Positions 44,001 through 53,992 of a stretch of 64,000 bases of DNA are shown here, in pieces. The stretch is from Oopsacas minuta (taxonomy: Eukaryota > Porifera > Hexactinellida > Lyssacinosida > Leucopsacidae), in contig JAKMXF010000033.1 of the NCBI GenBank assembly GCA_024704765.1, positions 806,001 through 870,000 of the forward strand, read 5' to 3'. How positions within the stretch are numbered: position 1 is the first letter of the stretch; every line of letters starts with the position of its first letter. Position numbers and translations under genes: made by a program. Below the pieces are notes generated by a model. It did not search any database. It was not told the origin of the DNA and worked only from the letters and a program-made list of their open reading frames with translations.

Positions 44001-45480
44001 GCCAGTAGGTTGCCTTCTAGATAGAGATATTCCACTCTGTGTAGTAGTGCAAACTCTACAAATAGGATGGACAGCTGTTTGTTACGAAGGTCAAGAGAAA
44101 TGGAGGATAGAGCGATTGAAGCGGAGAGGAGAGTTCTAACAGAGTTTATAAGGCTTTCTTCAACATTCATCTTTCTCAGAGACATCCTGGTTACTAATAG
44201 TTAGGAAAAATGCTATCAATTAATTTACATAACAAAATTATTCAATATACTAGTTGCAGTTTTTCTAATTCCCATTCTTAGTATTGTTAAATATGATTTT
44301 ATGTATGATATTTGTCCAAATATGGTAGCCACCCTACCAACGCTCGACAAAATTGAAATTCCGTGGTGGCTAATTTAGCCACCACCTTGCATAATTAAGC
44401 CAAAATACACGAATCTTTGGTGGCTTAAGGAAAAATTCTGGTGGTTATAGCCATCAAACCACCGGGTTTGTCGAGCACTATACATTACATATTACATAAT
44501 ACAGTCAAAATCGGGTCTTTTTGTCTCATCCACTTTAAGTCCTATCGGGTTTTTAAGTGCCATCGAATAAAATATTTAACTTTTCAGGAGAAGACATGCC
44601 CTCACATTATCTGCCCCAGCTCAGACAGTACCCTCTCCTCCCGATTTTCCAGGACCAGGAGCATATGAAGTTACTCAAAGAGTCAAATCTGTGAAGACCA
44701 GATCTAAGAGTGAGTATCAAACTAAACCCAGTGCTTGTTTTAAGACTACTGCTAGAAAATTACAAGCACAAAGGGATCCAGACATACCAGGACCTGGTTA
44801 GTACATACTATAACTATTTATTTATTTGATATACTATCCTTAGTAGTTATTTATTTTTGTTACGCATATATACATACATATTTAGTACCGGTCGGTAGCT
44901 GGCGGGTGGACATTAGACAGGGTGCTCTGCTCTGGGAAAGATTTTATAGGTCATATGCGCCTAATCCGACGGGCGCTTGAGGGCCCCTGCCTTGGTTACA
45001 ACCCCATAGAGCTAATACGAAATATATACTATGTGAGCCTCACTTGGAGCGTTCAAGTCTTTATAAGTTCGGAACACCTGTATGTTTCAGCAGCACTAGA
45101 AGGACTTAGTGCACGAGCTATAATTGTCTATAAGATTCACAATTAGACTTTAAATATGATTACAATAGCAAACTCCATTAAAAGCAGAAAAGTGATGAGA
45201 ATTCTTCTTAATCAAACTTTACTGGGTCTACATTTACAACATCGATAGACATCTTCTAATTTAATTATTTATGATATGAGCTAGATGGAAAGACAATTAT
45301 TCCTCAGATTTAAATCTTCATAAAATTGCCTAACTCGTGGTGGTGCATAGCTCTGCCAAAATTGGGAATCTTATTATGCAACATATTGTGTAACTTTAAA
45401 ATATGCTTACGTAAATTTATTCAGGTTTTATTGTGCCATCTCTTATACAAAAACTCGAGATCATCAAGTTCAACCAGATG
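35012..45480 (+). CDS. STPG1: Sperm-tail PG-rich repeat protein, STPG1-like (at least 11 exons)
   Basis: STPG-repeat proteins are found in or on ciliary and flagellar microtubules. I joined exons 35012-35138, 35331-35473, 35585-35686, 35912-35954, 36802-36860, 37173-37228, 37297-37349, 39056-39159, 40293-40360, 44588-44796 and 45425-45480. All joins keep frame (340 codons so far). Repeats recognised: VPSPGSYDI, TPSPNKYD, NPGPGQYNI, SPGPADYF and FPGPGAYEV, plus paired FKSKTPR / FKSKSTR segments. SIPSKYRTV and STKGTCNFGSK point to STPG1 (MAPO2). The first ATG directly follows an AG that could be an acceptor. Exon 5 (second of two possible acceptors) and exon 11 are less sure, and no stop codon is placed. 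Intron 9 (4.2 kb) contains the antisense LRRC27-like gene; introns 4, 7, 8 and 9 carry transposon remnants. Confidence 0.82.
35958..36070 (+). repeat. Dispersed hairpin-bearing repeat, 5' fragment (copy E)
   Basis: Begins right after the donor of STPG1 exon 4. It folds into consecutive hairpins: CGAGC with GCTCG, GTGGACA with TGTCCAC (35996-36014) and GGGC with GCCC. It shares CGCTTCGCTTGCTCGCG with copy C. Confidence 0.5.
37399..37751. mobile_element. hAT-like non-autonomous element in an STPG1 intron
   Basis: The left end TAGTGGTGGATT ... TTCTGGGGGGGC and the right end, read inward CAACAGCGGATTCCTGGGGG, form inverted repeats of the GGCGGATxxxGGGGGGGC type frequent in animal hAT elements. 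No ORF. The flanking duplication is not clear. Confidence 0.55.
37924..38312. mobile_element. Inverted-repeat element with GGTTAACCG motifs
   Basis: Begins AGGGCTGGGTGTGGTTAACC and ends with repeated GGTTAACCG units before AATCCAGCCTTG, so the ends are complementary (GGCTGG/CCAGCC with GGTTA/TAACC). No coding capacity. Boundaries approximate. Confidence 0.45.
38614..38669. repeat. Perfect 26-bp-arm fold-back with 4-nt loop
   Basis: 38614-38639 and 38644-38669 are exact reverse complements separated by AAAG. The arm begins AGCATTATATTAGTAATAGA. It lies in STPG1 intron 7, so the transcript would form a 26-bp perfect hairpin. There is no TIR-element signature beyond the fold-back itself. Confidence 0.9.
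40812..40938. mobile_element. pogo/Tigger-like MITE in an STPG1 intron
   Basis: Left end CAGTTAAACCTCGATTTTCC and inward-read right end CAGTACAACCTCGATTATCC pair closely. A second GGATAATCGAGG copy lies internally (40861). TA precedes the left end. 127 bp, no ORF. Confidence 0.65.
41157..41625 (+). repeat. Dispersed hairpin-bearing repeat, copy B
   Basis: Starts with TACGAGTCTTTGGCTCG (hairpin) and CCTCGAGG, then GTTGAGAGCAAGTATCTATG and TATTCATAAAAACAATAATA. It ends with GACAAACAAACAATCCAACA and TTTAATAATATAGATATT. Same motif order as copies A and C. Confidence 0.55.
43010..44185 (-). CDS. LRRC27: Leucine-rich repeat protein LRRC27-like (391 aa, single exon, nested antisense in STPG1 intron 9)
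   Basis: Four to five LRRs near residues 28-150: VEYLYLEGNLLAELPAEVV, LRWLDLRNNNLTQLPAAIG, LRTLLLAGNKLNELPVELG, LTGLNLSGNPLTDPPKSIV, then QQGVRQVLSYLL. The sequence PVELGNL...LNLSGNPL..PP..I...G matches LRRC27. The basic, low-complexity second half contains the conserved-looking segment ETAPWVPPNSQQRIAPRWLE. Human LRRC27 is longer (about 530 aa). The function is poorly known. The ATG is the first in frame. The gene lies wholly inside a 4.2-kb intron of the plus-strand STPG1-like gene, an arrangement that could give antisense interference or shared regulation. Confidence 0.88.
   Translation of the reverse strand: MSLRKMNVEESLINSVRTLLSASIALSSISLDLRNKQLSILFVEFALLHRVEYLYLEGNLLAELPAEVVRGWRALRWLDLRNNNLTQLPAAIGELRNLRTLLLAGNKLNELPVELGNLNKLTGLNLSGNPLTDPPKSIVQQGVRQVLSYLLQKQSENQLKQIPDYTPRKHDKLIHSDRDAYPSEYPEESPPTDMPPELTLRRVKLFAMRGMKNPVPKRFPSPANFSMYSGVTKPKQPLMMLSSSLQKKKSKERLPPIAQNLKKKRLIEVIHETAPWVPPNSQQRIAPRWLEDPAAQARQVLQESKPVRDPVLGNSENLDVFPNITHAVTNKPEEIDPTTADNEEIRFTNIRAKRPKEARLRRDTTEQSDEAKTYEHKSYSLTPFTGGLDII
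44338..44480. mobile_element. MITE with TGCTCGACAAA-type inverted repeats
   Basis: The left end ACGCTCGACAAAATTGAAAT and inward-read right end AGTGCTCGACAAACCCGG are complementary. The interior has GGTGGCTAA / TTAGCCACC hairpins. Same family as the fragment at 6871-6901. It separates the LRRC27 start from STPG1 exon 10. Confidence 0.65.
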
Positions 45481-46605
45481 GTTAGTTGTCTGACCACATA
45501 TGAAAAGAATTGATATTATTAGTATCATTTCTTTATCTTTTCGTATGAAATATTCATTTATACTACATAACCTTACTATTCAATGATATCGAAAGTTAGC
45601 GTTCGTCAATACATAACATAATGACTGAATGTCAATTTATCTCCATATCTACTGCATTTATTAGAATTTTAGAACAAGTAAGCTAATATTTTTGAAAAGT
45701 TGCAACTTGCGATGCAACTTGCGTCTTATTCGTACTTCAAATTGAGTCTTATTCCGGCAACCCGCCTGCAACAAGGCAACATACACTGTGAACAATGTTG
45801 CAGGAAAAAAAAATACAGCATGTGCCCTATTTCTACGCAACAAGCTTTTGCAACAATGTTACATCCTGTATGTGGGAATTAGAAAGCATTCTAATATTCT
45901 TTCAAACAAGGTGTTAGGCATTTATGAAGTATAAAGCGTATTACGTATTACAATTAAGGAAGTTGCAAACTGATTGATGTAATAAAATTGGTGAATATAA
46001 TTGTGTTTTAATTAAGTCATGAGGTGTATAGAATGTAGTTTTCAGCATTATGCAAGTTAGAATCCCTCCTCTCTTTCCTCATCATGGAATTCATGAAATC
46101 TGCTCCTGTAATCTAAAGTAATTATCTTTTATGCTACAACTCATGTGATCATGTTTAAGGGCAGAAATACTATTAAACTTCTAAACTATTTCATTTACAT
46201 TCATAGAATTTATATTTGCTGAATGCAATTACAGAGCCAATCATTAAAATTCAATTTCATTCGTCAGAAATCTAGACAACGAACTTTGTCTTTGTAAAAT
46301 TTTTTCATTTTTAATAAATTACAAGAACAAGCTTATATTGATTAACGAATCTAAGCTAAGACAACAATAATTATGCTTACGTATTTATTGTAACTTTATT
46401 TGCTATTTTTAGTTGTGTCAAATGTATATGGAGGCCCCGTTAGAAAATATCCCTAATACAATATATGCTGCTGTGTACTGTTATACGAACCTATACGTAT
46501 GTGATGATCAACAAAGTCGTGCAAGCTGATCCTTCAGTTTGGAGGGTTTATCAAAGTTATTTCAAATATTTTGAGAATTTCCATTGTTCTTCTGGGGTAT
46601 TAAAT

Positions 46606-47010
46606 ACTACGAGCCGCTTCGCTTGCTCGCGCTGTACGGCTTGCGAACACTTTTTTCGCATGGGACTCGGCACTTCGTGCCTCAAAATTGAATAATAAAT
46701 TAATATTTCAACGATTTTTACTCTATATTCAGAAAAACAACAAAGAATTTACATAAGAGAAACTTGAATTCTGATTCAGCATCCTTTGATACCCTTCTAT
46801 ATAGCCTTTAAGAGCAAGTTTCTACGTTTATTTTAAGATTTCAACTATTTGTTTACTATATATTCATGAAAACAACAATATCTTTTTATACGAGAACCTC
46901 AAAATGCGAAAATCGGGTTCAGCCTTACTTGTTTACCCCTGGGTAGCCGTTTAGAGCAAGCCTATTCATAAAACCAACAATAATTGAGTTTTAATAATAT
47001 AGATTATTGG
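46606..47010 (+). repeat. Dispersed hairpin-bearing repeat, copy C
   Basis: Begins TACGAGCCGCTTCGCTTGCT with hairpins CGAGC/GCTCG and GGCAC/GTGCC. Two internal units follow (AAGAGCAAGTTTCTACG; TATTCATGAAAACAACAATA; TTTAGAGCAAGCC), and it ends TTGAGTTTTAATAATATAGA. Confidence 0.55.
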
Positions 47011-47195
47011 CTAATATCGGATACTCTAAAAAAAGAAGAACTCTGGAAATTCCTGACCATGCTTTTCCTATACTAAGCCCAATACTAAGCTACTTTAGGT
47101 TTAGCAATTAATTTTCCGATAGAATTGGGGAATCCCTAGCATTGTTATTACCAGATGTAGTAGCACATAATATACCTGATTACCTTGGTATATTT

Positions 47196-47235
47196 CAGGA
47201 CAGGAGTCACAGGACAGGAGTCACAGGACAGGGGT
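47196..47235. repeat. Three-copy 14-bp tandem repeat
   Basis: The unit CAGGACAGGAGTCA occurs twice exactly and a third time partially (CAGGACAGGGGT). Confidence 0.8.
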
Positions 47236-48494
47236 TATTATGGGCAGCTACATCTGAAATTCATAACTTAACAGGTAAATCCAAAAATTTTTTGGAATGA
47301 ATTTTGCTTTTGAATATTATTCAAAATATATTTCCATGAACGTTATTTCAAACTTACTATACTAAATCAACCTCGAGGAAAGTCTATTAAGAATTTTTAT
47401 CACAATTTACTTTTCATTAATTGATTACACGTAAATATGTAAGAATCACAAGAATACAAAACAACACAGGTCAATTTTAGTTTCAACTTTATGCAAAAAG
47501 AAATCAAATTTGACTTGTAATCAATTCCAGTATCTTACCTGACCTATTATGGTATATTGCTTAAATATTCTATGATACACATTTTTCTAGGACTGTACGA
47601 CGCTCCCATAGGCGTATGATTCGTGGCAATTATAGTTAGGAGGGCAAAATTATTGAAATTCCTGAACCGTAACATCATATTTCTGAAAAAGGCATGTGAA
47701 ATTAATGGATGGTGCGTTAGGAGCATGTTCTTGTAAATTACACAAACACCTAATTAAAGAACTTCAATGCATCCTAACTTCACCGCGATAACTACTTGTC
47801 TCAATCATAAAGACGACATTCTTAACTTAATTCATATACATAATGGCTGGCTAATTTACTATTAATTCTCCTGCTCCATCATTTCTTCCTTTATACATAA
47901 TTCAACAGATTTCTTTATATCTTTGAATATATTTCCAGTAATAACTAGTCAAGTAGTTGATGGCTTTTTCGGGGTGTTTCTTTTGGAAGTGGTTGTCATC
48001 ATTTTTCTATACCACGCGTGTTTGATTATAACATTTGTTCATATATCATTGATGTATTTTTATCCAAAATTAAGGTTTGTGATCAGCCAAATGAGACCTC
48101 ATTAATGCTTTTAAAGTTCCCGATTGAAATATTATGCCAGTGTTATTAAATCTCACACCAACCACTCACAGACGTTAGCGTATACCTACGAGTAAATTCT
48201 TCTAAAATTCGATTAATTGAAATTGCAACCCACAAGTTTAATTGACACCCACTAGATTTGATAAGATAATACAACTATGTATGATTTGCCTTGTGAGAAT
48301 ATTTAATTTTATTAGCCTAGCCTATTCAATCCACATGGCCACAGTCATAATATGATATTCTGTATTATCCTCACAGAGACATTCCATTGGAGAAGGGTGG
48401 GTGGCAGGTGGCCTGGACTCTCTCCAGAGTATCAATGAGATATCTCTTATCCAATTGAGTGAATGTATAGTTGACAAATAATATTAAAATTTAC

Positions 48495-48741
48495 CAGGAT
48501 TATCTATAACATTCCGGAATAATTCAGGGATGTCAGGAGGGTTGGTATTTGTATTCATGCTATGTAATTACGTATTTACATGTTAATGTAAATGGACAAC
48601 GTTGAAAGTATGGTGGTGAGCAGGAGCAAGAGCTTACCTGTGAAGTAAAAGGGGTGATAATTCCGCTTCTTTGGATAGTTTTGCGGGAAATTGTACTCGA
48701 CAAATTTCTGAAAAGTCGTGAATTTCCGGAAAACGGGCCTG
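48495..48741 (-). CDS. Two candidate exons of an unidentified minus-strand gene
   Basis: 48741-48638 follows a good acceptor (ATCTACTGTAG) and ends at GTAAGC. 48559-48495 follows ACATAG and ends at GTAAAT. Joined in phase they read QARFPEIHDFSEICRVQ, KLSKEAELSPLLLH and NPPDIPELFRNVIDNP, which looks protein-like. I recognise no family. Flanking exons were not found, and other frames in the first exon are also open, so this is a weak call. Confidence 0.25.
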
Positions 48742-50565
48742 CTACAGTAGATATTGTATTTGTTATAATATCGGGACACACATTATTCGGCCAAATTATC
48801 ATGTCACTATTATATCCAATAAAACTATACTACTTCCATAATTGAATAAATTGGTAGAATAATTCCCTACACAATAATATATATCAAGATGATATAATGA
48901 GGAAAGTATTTACTTCTTATCAGAATTGAAGCATTTTTTCTTTTAAAAACGGAAATGTATTCTCTGCAGGTGAGAGATTATTATCCAATAAATTAGTATC
49001 GGATATTGATAGGATACTTCCGATTGAGCTAAATCAAAATTATTACGGATTTAGATTTGGAAGAACATCTACTATAATAAAATTAATTAACAGAACTATT
49101 ACAATCTTCTACCTGCAAACCTTTGTTCATTCTACTCTTTACTCGCGTAACAGATAGCATCACTATTGCTCCATAACGCTCGAATCATTGTAACAAAGAT
49201 AGAGTTTGAACACATGCAATGATTTCTAATAGCACATTATGAAATGCATTTGCATGTACTCGAATTAAGTATATTGGCATGCCCATATATACTACGGTAT
49301 GTTGATCAAGAGGTAATCTCATACACATTCTAATTAACAATACGCTGTATATTAGTATAGCAAGCTTGGCCGGGGGCAATATTTTGTTTGTTACTTGATA
49401 TGTGAGTAAGTAAATGACATTGATTCGCTTTAAGCCTGGTGCTCATGCTCACAGATAGTTATGTCTAGGGCATTATAATTACATAACACACGTGTATATG
49501 AGAATATGCTGTTATCATAGAATGTGTGGGTACAAATATGAAGTGCGTAATACTTTAATCTTGTTATACTTCATTAATTGAGGGTAATCCCTGCTATATT
49601 GTAGCTATGTTTCGAGATAACAATTGGTCTGAATATAATATTTCCATAAACGCAGAAAATTATTGAATAGAGAGTACGTCACATAAGTGAAGAATGTATA
49701 ATACCCTGATATTGATAGCGCTGCTTTGTCCTTATGGCAGAGTAGATACCATAAGTCTATTAAATGTTAGACATATCTATAATGTTATTTGGAAGAGAAT
49801 AACTCTTGCAATATTAATATAATTTATGATTAGGAAATTGTTATCAATTAAATCTCTCCTTTAGCTTCATACAAACCTCGAGCTGTATCCAGTCGGCACT
49901 CCTTTATTCAAAATCCTACGCAGAAATGGATTTAGCTATTTTGAGCTCGGCGCTACAAACGACTCATCACTACAACTACTTAGCACAGACTTATACTGTC
50001 TATATTCTTTTGAGAATTATAACTACAACATTCTAACACCACAGAAATATTTATATTATGTTTATATATTTATAGTACTGAATTCTACGTAATATTAAAA
50101 ATTATCTCACTACACGTAATTAATTATTGAGTTGTACCATATGTGCTACATAAAAATTTTATAGCAACATATGGTGCTACCAAATGTAGCAACCTATATT
50201 AACACAAATAATTGGGTTTTGTGGGGATTTGAATATGTTGATACTAATAAAATACCTTAACCCAAAGCTGGCGTCGTAAATTGAACTGAAAGTGAATGTT
50301 AATAGAATTTCAAATTGAAATTGAAACTGAAAGTATATTTTTTCTATTTATAGTAAAACCCCACAACCAGATTCAGGTTAATTATACTTTTAGTATTTTC
50401 TAAAATAACTTCTAACTCTCCTTTAATTAATCTTAACTATTAAAAGGAAAAATTCGCATAAATGACATAATTATTTAATAAAAGTACGGACATGTGGGAA
50501 CAAAAATTATTTAATAAATATAATTATTAAGAGATTTTAGTTTTAGCCTATAAGTATCCGGTGTT

Positions 50566-50734
50566 CTAACAGAATCTATGAATCTCCTTATCCTCACAAC
50601 TTGATATATTCTCTAGGTTTTTCCACCAATGGAATAGAAATTCATCACAAATAAGTTTGAACCAAGGAGTAACTTTAGTCTCTCCTGCCTCAGCACTAGC
50701 TAGCAAGTTCTTTACTTCCTTAGCATCTGAGTAA
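50566..50734 (-). CDS. IDI1: Terminal exon of isopentenyl-diphosphate delta-isomerase (IDI1)
   Basis: IDI1 interconverts isopentenyl and dimethylallyl diphosphate in isoprenoid and sterol synthesis. After a clean acceptor (TTATTTTACAG) the frame reads YSDAKEVKNLLASAEAGET, then KVTPWFKLICDEFLFHWWKN, and stops at TAG (50568-50566) after EIHRFC. This is the C-terminal end of animal IDI1 (family ITPWFK(I/L)I...FLFKWWDNL...H.KIYRM). The final residues differ from the usual peroxisome-type end. I could not find the catalytic exons upstream on this strand before the window's right edge. They may sit beyond it, with the kinase genes inside an intron, or this may be an orphan fragment. Confidence 0.8.
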
Positions 50735-51956
50735 CTGTAAAATAAAGATAATCATTATACATAATAGATTGTAGTATACACTATACAGCATATTACACAC
50801 ATAATAAATAATCTTAATTATTTCCCCTTGGGCTATGTCATTATGATTAATAATGTTGGAATATAATTATAATTTGTATTATTATTATTCTTTTGAGATT
50901 ACAAAATGCTAAATATATTACAAATGATGTTTCCTACTTAATATTCTCGGGAAATTACATTAGTAATCATTTTGGTAGAAACGGATAAATAATCATATAA
51001 TTATCCTTAATTTTGTATTATTCATTTGAGGTCAATATATTCTATTGTGCCATCCAATTTTGTTATAATATGAATATTTCAAATGATTTCTCTTAATAAT
51101 TCTTGTTTGCGTTTATTCTATTCATTTAAGTACTGATTGCTACAGCAAATCGCGACATAAGTTACATATATGTAATTTATACCAGAGAATTCGATTCGAA
51201 ATTTATCGCATATCAACTAAGTAAAAATCTATACGTTATCACCAAATATAGACTCAAATTCAAGGCAGTAGATGATGTAGGATTTGTATAATGATAACCA
51301 ACCCAATATGCTAACTTCAAAAGTCCACTTAGGATTTTCTGACGAGACATACATATGCATTCAATCTGGCATTCTAGCATTATCATGTAAAGTTTATATT
51401 TAGTGACTATCTGTAAGGATGAATGATTGATATTATCTATTTATAGAATAATTTGAATAATATTATATAATATAAGTTATACCTAAGTCTTGTATAATAA
51501 AGTTAAAACTCAGTGATTTGTATTGTAGAATGTGGAAATCTAAGAAGATGTTCTTTTCTAATACTGAATAATCAAATATTCTTAATTAAACAGTAGTTTC
51601 TACGATTGAGACTTGAGAGGGGAAAATTGTAATTTTGCAATATTATCTGATAAATGTTGACATATTTGCATACTTATATATTAAACCTTTGCTAAATTTA
51701 ATAATTATATTTTTATGACTGATAAATAATAATATACTTTCAGTCAGAGACAGATTCTCCAAGATCTTGAACAGTGAAATGATACCTTACACTTCATTAA
51801 TCTTTAGATTTGTCTGTTACATTTTTATATTCAAGGTCAAAATTGAGCTTTGCAGAATTTTGAAAAGTATAAATAGTAGAATAGCTAGTTAATTAACAAA
51901 GCAACTCACAATAACTATACAATTCACAAGTATTATTAATAATTAATTCGAAATAA
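50735..51956. other. Non-coding interval upstream of the first kinase
   Basis: Very AT-rich. No further IDI1-like exon was seen on the minus strand. It contains the TATA box of the first kinase gene. Confidence 0.5.
51868..51875 (+). promoter_or_regulatory. TATA box of the first MAPKAPK-like gene
   Basis: TATAAATA within AAAAGTATAAATAG, 89 bp before the ATG. The second kinase has the same AAGTATAAATA at a similar distance, which supports both. Confidence 0.65.
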
Positions 51957-52853
51957 ATGGACACTTATATAATCAAGGAACATAGCTTCTACGAGGACTA
52001 TACAATGTGTGATGAGTCATTGGGTACGGGAATTACTGGAGAGGTGCGTGTATGTACAGACAAAGGTCTAACAAGATACGCAGTAAAAATCTTACCTGAT
52101 TGTGAAGTATACAGAAAGGAGGCATACACACAGTGGCTCTGCGGGGCAATTGACAACGTCGTAGAGGTAGTAGACGTATACTCGAATGAAGTAGGAGATG
52201 ACAACACACCCATTCTATTCCTAGTGATGGAACTGATGGACAAAGGAGATCTATATGATCTCTTGAGCCAGGGTGTATTATCTGAAGATGACACTAAGGA
52301 AAAGTTGGCACAAATCATTCAAGGCCTCAGACATCTACACTTTCATGACATATCTCATAGAGACTTGAAACCTGAGAATATTTTGATTAAAAGCTCTCCA
52401 TTTTGGAGTGATACAGTCAAACTAGCAGATTTCGGCTATGCGGAAGATGAGAGTCAAAAAATGACGGAAGCGCTCTACACGTTTTACTATGTAGCCCCAG
52501 AAGTGTTGATTAACGATCCAAATTTTAACGAATCCGTTCTTATAGATGGTCCTAAGCCCTATGATAAGCGATGCGATCTCTACTCACTGGGAGTTATAGC
52601 TTACATCATGTTGATGGGCTATCCACCCTTCCTGCTTAAAGGTTCTAAAGAAATGAACAGCGAAATCTACGATTCTATCATAAATGGACACGTTTTCTAC
52701 TACAAATCTGACTGGGAAAAGTACTCCTCAAATGCAAAAGACTTCGTGTTCAGCTTACTCCAAGTTAATCCCGATGACAGACCCAGCCCTAAGGAGCTAA
52801 TGAATCATCCATGGCTTTGTCCCAAGGCCTCTTGGGAACCAGTAGAGTGGTAA
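51957..52853 (+). CDS. MAPKAPK2-like protein kinase without C-terminal regulatory region (298 aa, single exon)
   Basis: Ser/Thr kinase of the CAMK group, MAPKAP-kinase type. Glycine loop LGTGITGEVRVC (22-33), catalytic Lys44 (YAVKILPDC), HRDLKPEN with Asp136, Asp158 in LADFGYAE, YYVAPEVL, GYPPF, and VNPDDRPSPKELMNHPWL at the end. The glycine loop (family GINGKV), LPDC and the YT.YYVAPEVL block identify the MK2/MK3/MK5 family. The p38-phosphorylated Thr of the activation loop (family LTTPCYTPYY) is Glu171 (MTEALYTFYY), and the protein ends just after the kinase domain, so the autoinhibitory helix and p38-docking/NLS region are absent. It may therefore be p38-independent (inference). A paralogue lies 3.8 kb downstream. 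Confidence 0.92.
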   Translation: MDTYIIKEHSFYEDYTMCDESLGTGITGEVRVCTDKGLTRYAVKILPDCEVYRKEAYTQWLCGAIDNVVEVVDVYSNEVGDDNTPILFLVMELMDKGDLYDLLSQGVLSEDDTKEKLAQIIQGLRHLHFHDISHRDLKPENILIKSSPFWSDTVKLADFGYAEDESQKMTEALYTFYYVAPEVLINDPNFNESVLIDGPKPYDKRCDLYSLGVIAYIMLMGYPPFLLKGSKEMNSEIYDSIINGHVFYYKSDWEKYSSNAKDFVFSLLQVNPDDRPSPKELMNHPWLCPKASWEPVEW

Positions 52854-53566
52854 AGGCATCACCCATTTTTTGCAATTTTTATCAATATTTCCACTTGGCT
52901 ATTTATTTTATTTATTGATTTGATTTTATTTGCTCTGATTGCTTTTGCTACTCTTATTAAAGAACAATTCATTCTATTTAATCAACTGTACATAGAGGCA
53001 ATAGGAAATAATTATAGATATATATTAGCGAACGACCGAAACCAGAATACCAGTTTCCGCCGAAATACTGTTTCGGTTATTTGTTTATTGTTTTTTTTTT
53101 ATCGTGTAGCTGTAATATTATAGTATTGTGAAAACGATATGTTAACGACTTGAGTAGTATATTATCAAATATAGGCTACTTTAAACCGATCAAAAACAAA
53201 TTCATGAATATCTGACATATCGAACACTATTAAGATTACTGATAGCAAGGGCAACTGCTGGGGTTAAATAACGGTCAGGCAATTGGCTTGATCTTTCATA
53301 AAGTGGTCAGGCCCGGCCATACAGTGAATAGGCGTGGTCAGGTCATGGACAGAAGATTGATAATACTTATTACTGAGTTTTCATTATTTAACGCAACCAT
53401 GCCTCAATAGTCCAAGGTTGCAAAATACTAGTCCAATATTTGGTTAACGAATATGTTCAAGATCTTAGTTATTATTCCTGTAGCAAACTTTTAATTGCAC
53501 TATACGTGGTCAGAATCTGGAATATTTGGTGAGCTAGTCTAAAATGCGTCATATACTCTATTATTA

Positions 53567-53992
53567 CTAAGGGGGTATTAGTCTATCACCAAATTAATAA
53601 TCGCGATCACGTTAATTATTAATTGATAGGAGATCGTGATAGTGATCCTTACGCTAAAAAGGCGCGATCAGGTTCACGATCCCTTTCCCGAAATTTATAA
53701 GCACCTCCTATAGGGAAATGCTTTAATACATGCTCGGTCCGTCCGTCCGCGCGACCATGCGAAATCTACCAGTCCGATTGGCATGAAAATTGGTAGAGAT
53801 ACAATTTGATATTCGTACATTTCGGGCTCTAGATTCGCAAATTTTCTAATTATGTCTGTTTAAAACGATCTAAAATTCTCAGAAAAAATTATCGTGATAT
53901 TCCATTCGATCACTCTTTTAGATGATCGGCGATTATCCTCCGATCGTCAAAAATAGATCGCGAACGTGATTGCAGATACTAATGCCCTAATA
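53567..53992. mobile_element. Putative inverted-repeat element rich in GATCG motifs
   Basis: The left end AGGGGGTATTAGTCTATCA and inward-read right end AGGGCATTAGTATCTGCAAT are similar. The interior has many GATCG/CGATC words (AATCGCGATCACG near the left, AGATCGCGAACGTGA near the right). No ORF. Family unknown. Confidence 0.4.

Larger units (their letters stand above)
45481..50565. other. Region after the last placed STPG1 exon; no firm gene
   Basis: The end of STPG1 should lie here. A possible next exon follows an acceptor at about 46413 (VSNVYGGPVRKYP then stop in one frame), but the phase does not match my exon 11. Otherwise AT-rich, with a copy of the dispersed hairpin repeat (46606-47010), a short tandem repeat (47196-47235) and two candidate minus-strand exons (48495-48741). 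Confidence 0.4.

Noticed and set aside
46413-46460. Possible final STPG1 exon (VSNVYGGPVRKYP then stop)
   Set aside because: The phase does not match the preceding exon as I placed it; kept only as a note.
48330-48480. Open minus-strand stretch (QLDKRYLIDTLERVQATCHP) as a third exon after 48495
   Set aside because: No acceptor joins it in frame to the preceding candidate exon, and another frame is equally open.
49185-49379. Minus-strand 64-aa ORF with hydrophobic start
   Set aside because: Short, no recognisable motif or splice context; AT-rich noise is as likely.
53736-53800. GTCCGTCCGTCCG run as a coding or structural signal
   Set aside because: Runs of this kind are common in invertebrate repeats; here it lies inside a putative inverted-repeat element.
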